Of a DNA stretch of 64,000 bases, positions 35,454 through 44,321 are shown in pieces. Position 1 is the stretch's first letter. Every line of letters starts with the position of its first letter. Below the pieces are notes generated by a model, which did no database searches, was not told the origin of the DNA, and saw nothing but the letters and a program-made list of their open reading frames with translations. Made by a program: the position numbers and the translations under genes. The DNA lies in NCBI GenBank assembly GCA_003415625.1, contig PYIU01000006.1, positions 3,906,001-3,970,000 on the forward strand, given 5' to 3'. The stretch comes from Aquanectria penicillioides. Its lineage: Eukaryota; Ascomycota; Sordariomycetes; Hypocreales; Nectriaceae.

Positions 35454-35759
35454 AGCGCCTGGTGATGAAAGTGTAAGCGTACTTGGTGGTAAGCTTAGTG
35501 GGAAGTGAGAATAGGTTTGGAATCATGCCATTGAGGTGTCTTGATGTGGGACACGGGTTCGAGACATGCACCGGAAGGTCGGGCATCCATCGGCTTCGGC
35601 TTCGTTGGGAATCACGTATACATCAGAGATCCACCTAGATACTTAATTTTGCGGTCTAGATATGGATCCTATTAATTTCACTGGTGTTTACTTGAGATCT
35701 AGGGCTGATTTCCATGTTTGTTATCGTTCTCGACATTGACTTTGATCCCATCATCAATC
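35454..35759. promoter_or_regulatory. Shared upstream region, SnoaL-like / VOC genes
   Basis: A 306-base region between two divergent starts, necessarily holding both promoters. No clear operator was picked out. Confidence 0.5.
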
Positions 35760-36359
35760 ATGACGGCTCCACTTATCCCAACCTTTGATGCTCCCAGTGC
35801 GGAGGTGCTGAGGCCAGCGATATTGGCCCATGTCGTCCTCAGGACTGCAGAACTTGACAAGATGAAGGACTTTTATGTCAACTTCCTCGGCGGCAAAGTC
35901 ACGTACAGCAACGCCATGATTGCCTTTATTACCTTTGACGAAGAGCATCATCGCCTCGCCCTGATCGGTATTCCCGGTACGCCGGCAAAGGTTCATGAAA
36001 GCTGTGGGTTAGAGCATATCGCCTTCGCTTTCAACAACCTTGCAGATCTGCTTCTATCTTACCGCCAACGCCAGTCCCGAGGCATCAATCCCGTGTGGTG
36101 TGTCAACCACGGGCCTACGACGAGCATCTACTACAAAGACCCAGATGGAAACATGCTGGAAACACAGGTGGATAATTTTGACACGGTGGAAGAGGCTACT
36201 GCATTCATGACTGGCGACAAGTTCGCGGAGAACCCCATTGGTACGGACTTTGACGCCGAGGAGATGATTGCGGCTCTGAATCAAGGCCAAGAGGAGAAGG
36301 CGCTGAAGAAACGAAAGGAGATAGGGCCACGCGGACTACCGGATTTAGCCAAGATGTAA
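35760..36359 (+). CDS. VOC-family dioxygenase/glyoxalase-like protein
   Basis: An intact intronless gene of 199 residues starting at MTAPLIPTFD. The vicinal oxygen chelate fold is indicated by LAHVVLRTAELDKMKDFY (metal ligand His24), GLEHIAFAF (His86) and DPDGNMLETQ (Glu134). This is the 2-His-1-carboxylate set of extradiol dioxygenases and glyoxalase I. The protein is shorter than two-module catechol 2,3-dioxygenases. Similar fungal proteins are annotated as biphenyl-2,3-diol dioxygenase-like. In this neighbourhood a ring-cleaving or isomerising step in aromatic catabolism is the natural inference. Confidence 0.88.
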   Translation: MTAPLIPTFDAPSAEVLRPAILAHVVLRTAELDKMKDFYVNFLGGKVTYSNAMIAFITFDEEHHRLALIGIPGTPAKVHESCGLEHIAFAFNNLADLLLSYRQRQSRGINPVWCVNHGPTTSIYYKDPDGNMLETQVDNFDTVEEATAFMTGDKFAENPIGTDFDAEEMIAALNQGQEEKALKKRKEIGPRGLPDLAKM

Positions 36360-36800
36360 AGTTCTAGTAACTGCGCTGACGTCCTGCTGACACGTTTTGG
36401 GGGCTAAATGATTCCCTATTGTTGGCCGGGCTCGGGTTCGGGCTCGGGCTCGGGCTTGAGCGGAGTTCGGGTTCGGCAACGGCAACGGGATTCTGGAACC
36501 GAGTCACGTGAATCTGATGGGGAAGCAGGGCTCGTATGTTGGCTATAGTGAGATTAATGCGTATACTGTCTTTGGAATTGAATTCATCTCTACATGTCAA
36601 GTGAAGGCATTGAGGATATTCAGCATTGCGGATGTAGTCGATGCCGACCCTAGCGGTGATGATCCAGCTCGTCTCAAGTAAGACCCGAGCAACAATTCAT
36701 TCAAGTAGAAAAGTGGAATAAGAGTCTCTGGACTGTGGAAGCCAAATGACAGGCCATTCCATATTGCCATTGTTACAAACCCCTGTGATATCTGGTATTA
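36360..36800. other. Convergent 3' region with hexamer repeat
   Basis: About 440 bases between converging gene ends. The only structure seen is the GGGCTC-type hexamer tract at 36427-36456. Confidence 0.6.
36427..36456. repeat. GGGCTC/GGGTTC hexamer microsatellite
   Basis: Five consecutive six-base units of the form GGGCTC or GGGTTC (gggctcgggttcgggctcgg and on). Related text follows at 36465-36475. A reverse-strand copy of the same unit occurs at 42811-42829. Confidence 0.85.
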
Positions 36801-39475
36801 CTATGTCATTACAGTGCCGTGGCTATTCGTCACCCACATTCCGAGCCATTGATCGTCTGCCATGTCCTCTGATTCCAACGGCGCTTTATCTGTGAGACTG
36901 GGATACAATGAATCTGCCAGTGCTAAGGCAGAGGGCTGAGTCTCATTCAAGCTCATAGAGCCAGCAGCTCCAGGTCTAATTCCAGACCCTAGGGTTGGAT
37001 GCTCCTCTCTGGTTTGACTAATAAGCTCTGTGAGGCTCTGGTGTGCGGAGTTGGGCTCCTCGACTGAATCTAATGCAATAGCACCGATGTCCACTCCCGA
37101 AAAGTGGTTAAAGAGCCCATTACTGCTCGGGCTTTGGTCATTTGCGGGACTACAGACCTGCGCAATGAGACCTGATGTTGGTGAGTTGGCCATGATGCTG
37201 CGTGCTTGGCGAACAAATTCCGTGGTTTTCGTAAACGCAGCCTCTCCTGAGGTGATGTATTCGAGACGCCCAAAGAAGCCAACAACGGCGTCCATCAAAG
37301 CAATGTCGTTTTGGGTAGATTTCTCATGCCTGTTGCATATGACATGCATGAACAGTGTGGTAAGAGCTGTAAATGGGTAATAGAATACCAGCCTAGGGAG
37401 ATTTTCTCATTTCGTCAGTATCACACGACATTTGTGACGGATCGAACGGTACAGGGCTACAAGGATGCTGTGGAGGGTTCAGTCGAGGGGGTCAAAGCTT
37501 ACCATCCTGGCGTAAAGCTCTCGATATCAAGATATTTCGTAAGCAGAACTAAAGAACGAGCTGCTGCAATGTGTGTTGCACTAGTGGACTCGGCGAGCAA
37601 ATGCCGGGAATCTTTTCCGTCTTGCGTAAACATAGGCGTGAATCTGCGATAGACGGCGCAAATTAGGTAGTAGTAGGTGGAATGGATAACGAGAAGCTGA
37701 ATTTGTGAAATGGCGCTCACGCCAGACATCTTCCCTAATGGTTTTCCAGGTCGTATCTCCATAGGCAAGCCCAGCTTCCAAGACTCCAGATGGCTTAGAA
37801 TACGTGTTGCCCTTACGCTGACTTGCGCGGCTGGCATATAAAGTCCTGACACGGAATACAGATCTTGTGTAATCATGCCGCATACCCGGGCAAGTTTTAC
37901 GAGGCTTAGGAAGAAGTCAAAGTGATCTCCTTGGTCTGTGGCATACGTGCTCAAATCTGATCCAGCCCGAATTTGGACGTTCTGTGGGAAGGGACAACTG
38001 ATTTCGTCGTCATGAAATACCGGTGGTCTACCACATCGAAGAGCTATGGTTTTGTCCAGGCAGTATATCACCCAAAACAGTCGGCATCTTTGGCGATTCT
38101 CCTTTTCTGAAAGACCCCATTCTCGTGGTGGACGATGATGGAGGGCCAGACTCTGTGCCAGTCGAGCAGCAGCAGATGCAAATATGAACTCGAGCCTTTG
38201 AGGACTTGATATTCCTTGGGCAAATACTGTCATAACTGCGAGTGCTTGAACAGCCAGCAAGTCTGTAGTGCCGTGTATCATTTTAGACTCGAAATGCAAG
38301 GCATTTTTGAAGTAGTCCCACGCTTCTCGCCCGGATGTCTGGAAGGCTTCTGCTGTTTCATCGGAGAGAGCTGCACGACACCCTGAAGCCAGCACTGCGT
38401 TCAATAGCGCGTTCCATGACAGCATGTTTGCGGGCATTTTGGTGCCATGTTTCGATAGTAGGTCGTCAAATTCAGCCCGATCTACTATGGGGAAGATTGT
38501 TTGAACAGTCGAGAAAAAGGCGTTCACATATCTGCCCACGTCAGGCTGTCGGATGGGCTTCAGATCGAGAGGTGTGCTTGGTATTTCAAATGGGCCCGGC
38601 GGAACACATTTCGGCTGTCGTAGATGGCTGAGGACGGAGGTACGGATATCTAGGATTGTGCTGCACAGAACTTCAGAGTCTTGGACGTATTCACGGATCC
38701 ATTTCAATCCCATGTCTGAAATAGTCGATATGCCTGAAGATGGCCCCGTGTATTCGTCTCCGCCGTCAGCCCTCATCCACACCGCTGGATGCCAGCTTCG
38801 CATTGAATTTGTGTCCTCTCCGTTTAGTATCTTGTCCAACAGCGATTCATCGGATTTGATCCTATTGACGCGAGCTGCTCCTCGACTATCCAGGTTGAAA
38901 GACAGGTTCTCGAGATCCTGAGGGGCTGTTATATCCATGTTAATCACTGACATGATGTCATCTGCTGGCCCGTCGCTCGAATCAGCCTGACTGCTGGTGG
39001 TGCCGTCTCCTTGGTCCCGGGCCTCGAAGTATGCCTGGTTTGCAGAGTTTTCCGACACCTGCGGCATCGCCTGGGCTTCAAGGGCTCTAGATGTTGCAGC
39101 TTGGCCATTTTCAGGAGGTTGTGAGTGATTCGAACGGAATTGGCGACCGTCTTGAGAGCCTGGGTTTGTCCAGCGGCGCTTGCGTCTCTCGCCGGCGTAG
39201 GTGCAATGGCTGGATCGAAGGCGACAGTTTTGACACGTCGGCCGAGTGCGATCGCATTTAATTTTACGTGCTCGACAGGTTGCACACGCCATGCTTGATG
39301 ATTGACTGTGCCTTGAAGATGTCAGAGACGAGTCTCGCAGAATGCAAGCATCTTCGCCCGCGGCACAATCTCTCGGATGGGTCGCGTCCGGCCCAGACTC
39401 GCCAACCCCGAAATGGAGGCGCCCAAGATGCGGGGGAGCGGGGGAGCGGCAAAAACCTGGGGGAGGGCGTTGCAT
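36801..39475 (-). CDS. Zn2Cys6 transcription factor with fungal_trans domain
   Basis: Two exons (39475-37503 and 37392-36801) give 854 residues in frame. The zinc cluster ACATCRARKIKCDRTRPTCQ, then NCRLRSSHC, begins near residue 63. An alternative start is the Met just before it at 39292. The linker is low-complexity and Gln/Ser-rich. The fungal_trans domain is clear: VGRYVNAFFSTVQTIFPIVD, then LEFIFASAAARLAQSLALHH and CRLFWVIYCLDKTIALRCGR. The C-terminus is acidic and Ser-rich. It lies in the middle of the oxidative gene group, beside a second regulator on the same strand, so control of that group is plausible. Confidence 0.9.
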
Positions 39476-39690
39476 TAGCTTGCATCAGTTTGCATTAGAT
39501 TAGCTGAATTCCTGGTTTTGAATCCCGGAACCCCGGGCTGACTCTCTCGAGCTTTAGATTGTCGGATCAAGGATTAGGGTGGACGTGTCTGGACAGAGTC
39601 ACATCACCTCCCGATGCGTTCAGGATAGCCAAACGTCTCTTTTCGATCAGTGTCAGTGTTAGATACATTCAGCAATGCTTAATTGTGTTC

Positions 39691-42419
39691 CTAAAATAAC
39701 GAGAAATGCCCCTCTTCAACGAAATCGGCTGGGAATCCGCTCGACATTAAGCCACCTTCCTGATCCTCCAACAGAACAGTAAAGGTTTCTGGTGCTTGCA
39801 TATCCAGCACTTCTATTGGTCTTTCATCGATAAACTCCAAGTTTCCTTGGCCTATTGCTTCTGGACCACGGTGCTTCATCATGGTCCCTACAAACGGGTC
39901 GGGTTTTAAATCACCCACGTCTTTTTCATCTGTGCCCAAATCCTCTTGCATAAACGTACAATCTTGCAGGCTCATTCCTAGCACACCGTGGCATTCCGGT
40001 AGCATATATCGACCAGTCTCAACACTTTCAACCCCTTCGACGTCGCGTCTGGGCCTAGGAAAGTCATCGTCATGCGCATATGCAGTAACGCCGTTACTCA
40101 GAAAAGATTGGATCCTTGGCGGGAAGTCGTGATTCTCAGGTATCCGGCCTTTGCTCAACGATAGATCCATGGTGAGCGCGTAACGGAGATACCATCCTGG
40201 TCGCGATGACAGAATATCTGTCCAATCTGAGATCGACGCACTTTCTAATTCGCTCGGCTTCGACTTTTTCGATAAGCCGCCATAGTCAAGACGAGCCAAA
40301 TATACAACATGTCGAATTGTCTCAGTCACCCAATCGACATTGTCATATTGTGGTTGGTATGCCTTCATCGCTTCAACCAGCGTGGTAAGCTGGCTCTTTT
40401 TGTATTCCAGTTGCACCGACTCCTCTTCGTCCGACGGCGTGAAGACCCGGACATCAAGAATGTGGAGAAATAAGGGCAAAGCCACACATGTGACAGCTGT
40501 AATGGGAAGTTTCTGCACCAGGTCAAGCGTTATCAATTCCTCGAAGCATTCTGTGGTGCCAGACATCACTTCCCGGAGCTCAAGACATGTGTCCTGAAAA
40601 GCAGGAATCTGAGATGAGCTGGAAATGTCCGCTGTGGAAAGGTGAGCGAGCCGCAGAATTTCATGGTGACAGAGAACTGCACGGGTTGAGCTGCCTTTGG
40701 ATTAGCAAAATTGGACATTGAAGCAATTGCAACCAACTCTTACTAGTAATAGATGTATAACAACTTTTTATACGCAATAACAGTACGGTTCTGATTTGAG
40801 GTCTCCGATGTGCCGTCCTCGGGGCTGAATTGGGAGAGCTTTTGTCCCGCTACCCTGTACCATTTGGATAATTTCGCTTTTTGCTCAGATATTTTGTCTG
40901 TCTCATTCGTCCAACGTGAGAAAGCGCCGCCAGAGCTGCCCTGCAAAGGATAGACAAGTTCTAAGACATCGGTAAGAATGATGCAGAGCTTAACTAATAA
41001 ATCCAGTATCTCTGCCAACTGGTATTTACTCTTAGAATTGTAGATTCTACTTTGTTCAATTTCATCCAGCAAGTCCATTGAATCCAATGGGATGCTTTTG
41101 TGAAACTCGAAATTTGCATCCCGAATCTCAGTGCCGCGGCGAAGGCCTAAACTAAAAATTCGGTCCCGGATGATACAGCACCACCACAGTCGCTTTAAGA
41201 TGCCATGCCTTTTGGATTGTAGGCTTATTGACTCATAATTATGGGCGCCAGCATTCTTGGCGTAGTGGGATGCGGTCGTCAGCCAGGGAGTAGCTGAACC
41301 CTGGAGGATGGACGGGGAAGAGAGAGATCGGGGTGATAGCAGTAAGGCAGCCTGAGCAATTGCGATGGGACACTTCTCAAGCTCCATGTCAAAGATGAAC
41401 TTTGCTCGGTGATAGAATATCCCACGAGCATCCCGGATAGAGTTGAATCCTAATGCTCTAAGGCATCGAATAGGTACAAACTAGACAGGTTAGTAGCGGT
41501 TCAGTTCAAAGAGGGAAGAATTTCAAACTGACATTACAGGAGGCAAAAAGAAAAGCCTGAATGACCAGCAGAGAGATTTCTTCTTGGATTTCGCCTCTCG
41601 GTATGTCGGTGCAGTAAATATTCCAAAAAGCGGGCTCGTCGAAGAGTGGGAGGAGTGGATGGACCCATACGAAGTATTGACGCATAAATTCGTCTAATAT
41701 GGGGCGAGTAGGAAGATGTAGGCATCCTTGTGATTCCAAAAACTGCAAGCATTGAGGGGAATCGAGGAAAAATTCCTCGTTGGGATGAATGGGTAGTGCG
41801 AGAAGGAAATATGGTTGGAATTGTAAGGTAGTCGGCTGAGTGCGGACTGGGTCGCGGGCCTGGCATCATTCCATGTTTCTGGTTGCTCAATATAAGTATA
41901 ACCCCATCTCTCACTCAAATTCGGATCGGCAATCTTTTCAGTCTCTTCAGAAGATCCTTTGGCTGCTTCGTCTTGTCGCTCATCAGGTACGTCGTCAACC
42001 AAAGGGCTAGGAGCGTTTGGAGAAGTATCAGGTGTCGGTATCATGGTCTGTGTGCTAGAACCCCGGCGCTGCTTTGAATTCGATATATCGATGCAGCTCT
42101 CAACAATGAATTCGTGATCGATATTCTTTTCGCTCTTCGACAGCTCATCAACAGGTCTTCTTCATCAGATCAGCGCATGCGACTAAGTGGGTTGAGTTGT
42201 CACATACTCTCTTCTTCTTTTTCGTGTTTCCGGCACAAGACAATCTTTGCTGTCGAGAGAGCAGTTCATGCATGGTTTTCCACGAAGGGACACATCGCAT
42301 CTGACCTTGCGTATCCGGCATGGGATACAGGCCGTCTTGGCTCGTTTCTTCCCTTTGGGGTCGAAATGAATACAGCCCATACCCTGCTTGGGATGCAATG
42401 TTTTGCTGGGTTTCTCCAT
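39691..42419 (-). CDS. Zn2Cys6 transcription factor, with one frameshift
   Basis: A multi-exon regulator. The start at 42419 (MEKPSKTLHPKQ) leads to KRAKTACIPCRIRKVRCD and then GKPCMNCSLDSKDC, a cluster with an eight-residue middle loop. Downstream exons contain LSERWGYTYIE, FSHYPFIP, CLQFLESQGCLHLPTRPILD, EFMRQYFVWVHPLLPLFDEP, then KRHGILKRLWWCCIIRDR (fungal_trans) and a long C-terminal part ending GHFSLF at 39691. Inside the conserved text SSIP-PQCLQFLE the frame slips: the run of four bases at 41756-41759 would have to be five. Apart from that the gene is well kept, so either a fresh lesion or an assembly error is likely. It resembles the cutinase-factor-like regulators in layout and is next to the fumarylacetoacetase-family gene. 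Confidence 0.8.
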
Positions 42420-43018
42420 TGGCCTTGATATGTCAAGAAGTCGGAACTCACAGATCAAGCATCGGTCGGAATGACGATTTCGTCGGGTTATGAGCTAGGC
42501 TCGCAAACGACAAGAGAACAATGTGTATGATATAATACGTAATAGAACGACATGCAAGGTGACTCAAGAGGCTAAATTAAACCGAACATGGTGTGAGAAA
42601 AGAAATCTGAAGATAAGAAAGCAATGTAGGAATGATTAGCAACTTGATGAACTCACTTTGAGTCATATCGCTTTCATACCATCAAGTATTGCATATGAAC
42701 GGACCGTGATCTCTCAAAACGCCGAACCTAACCGAAGCCGAACAACTGAAATCAGGTCTAATTTAATTTGTTACTGCTCCATGATAGCCGAGCATAGCAC
42801 TGCTTTCACCGAGCCCGAGCCCGAGCCCGTTGGCTTAGTGGGGATTGTCTCACGAAGGATGACGCCGCCAACTTCGGCCATCCACATGTCTACCAGTATC
42901 CGCTAAAGTTATCCAAGGAAAAGCCCAGTTATTGATCAGCTTCATGCTAATTGAAATACAATACTTTATCCTCTGGCTTAAATCAGTGATGCTGGGTTCC
43001 CGCCTTGATACTTCGACA
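42420..43018. promoter_or_regulatory. Shared upstream region, regulator / FAH hydrolase
   Basis: About 600 bases between the divergent starts of the Zn2Cys6 regulator and the FAH-family gene. It carries a GAGCCC hexamer tract at 42811-42829, the reverse complement of the unit at 36427-36456. Specific operators were not resolved. Confidence 0.5.
42811..42829. repeat. GAGCCC hexamer tract
   Basis: Three consecutive GAGCCC units (gagcccgagcccgagcccg). It is the complement of the unit found between genes at 36427-36456. Confidence 0.8.
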
Positions 43019-44063
43019 ATGAGCACTGAGTGGACCCATGCAGTCCGTTTTATTGCCGAAGAAAACGGCAATAGTTTCTTCGGGCAAGTGAATCACGAGA
43101 GATGGCCAGACATCGGCTTGGCAATCCAACACGGAGAGCGAGTATCTGTACGTCGGATAGAGGGTAACCTCTTCAATGGGAGCGTGACAAGCGATGTCTT
43201 GCATATTGCACAGGTAGAGTGCCATATTGAAGAAACTCCGGTCGATTCGATCTCTAAACAATCGTTCAAGCTGTTACCGCCACTTGCGGCGGAAGAGGTG
43301 CCGCTCATTCGCGGCATCGGCCTCAATTACCACGAGCATGCCACGGAAGCCAACTTACCATTACCAAAAGAACCGATGCTTTTTATCAAACCAAGAACAG
43401 CGATAACCGGTCCATCACCAGCAACGATTGATATACCCCGATTTGTCCAGGACGGATCGAGCGATTACGAAGCCGAGCTAGCAGTGGTGCTCTGCAAGTC
43501 TGGAAGAGACATCCCAGAAGCCGAGGCAATGGATTATGTGCTCGGCTATACTTGCTGCAATGACGTGAGCGCGCGGAAGCAGCAGTTCAAGGATAGCCAA
43601 ATATCGTTTTCAAAAGGTAAGTAGATAACCCTATGCCATGCATTTACTTTATGATGTTGACTGACTCTTGGTTTGAAATTTCAAAGGCCTCGATAGTTCC
43701 TGTCCCCTTGGACCGCTTCTGATATCAAAAAGCTTCCTACCCGATCCATCCAGTATTCAAATCAAGGCGATATACAATGGAAAGGTCGTGCAGGACTTCA
43801 ACACGAGGTATGAAGGGATTAAAGACCAGCCACAGAAGAAGATTGACCAATTCTTGAATAGGGACATGATCTTCAGCATACCACAACTTATTTCATATCT
43901 CTCGCAAGGAACAACTCTAGAGAGAGGCACCGTGATTATGACAGGCACAGGACCTGGGGTAGGAATATTAAGGCAGCCTCGAATCTGCTTAAATCATGGC
44001 GACATAATAACAATAAAGGCTGATCAAATCGGAAGTTTGATTAACAAGGTTAGATATGAATGA
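43019..44063 (+). CDS. Fumarylacetoacetate hydrolase-family protein
   Basis: Two exons (43019-43616 and 43687-44063) give 324 residues. FAH-fold features include IRGIGLNYHEHATEA, PMLFIKPRTAITGP, the metal ligand glutamates in DYEAELAVVL, the aspartate in GYTCCNDVSAR, and GTVIMTGTGPGVG near the end. Members hydrolyse C-C bonds of 1,3-diketo acids such as fumarylpyruvate or acylpyruvates, isomerise such compounds, or decarboxylate oxaloacetate. With a phenol hydroxylase and a VOC protein nearby, hydrolysis of a ring-cleavage product is the inferred role. The exon join restores GLDSSCPLGP, which is conserved in the family. Confidence 0.92.
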
Positions 44064-44321
44064 TGTAACAAAACGGATCATGTACAAAGCAAGGCTGCCT
44101 AACAAAAGTCACGTCGTGGTGTTCAATGATTCCACAACACTGACAGATCACATAGCCAAGATGAGTTAACGGTTCTTTGGTCCAAGCTTGAGTAAACAAC
44201 CATTACACCAGATTGAATAAGAAAAAAGCTCGAATAGTCAGTTTGTTTGATGGCCGATCCAAAATTGATTGAAGCGCACCAAGGGCTATTTGATTTAAGC
44301 TCAATAGATGTATTTTTTTGC

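Noticed and set aside
26567..44063. Classical secondary-metabolite cluster with a polyketide synthase or NRPS backbone
   Set aside because: No ketosynthase, acyltransferase, condensation or terpene-cyclase text was found anywhere in the window.
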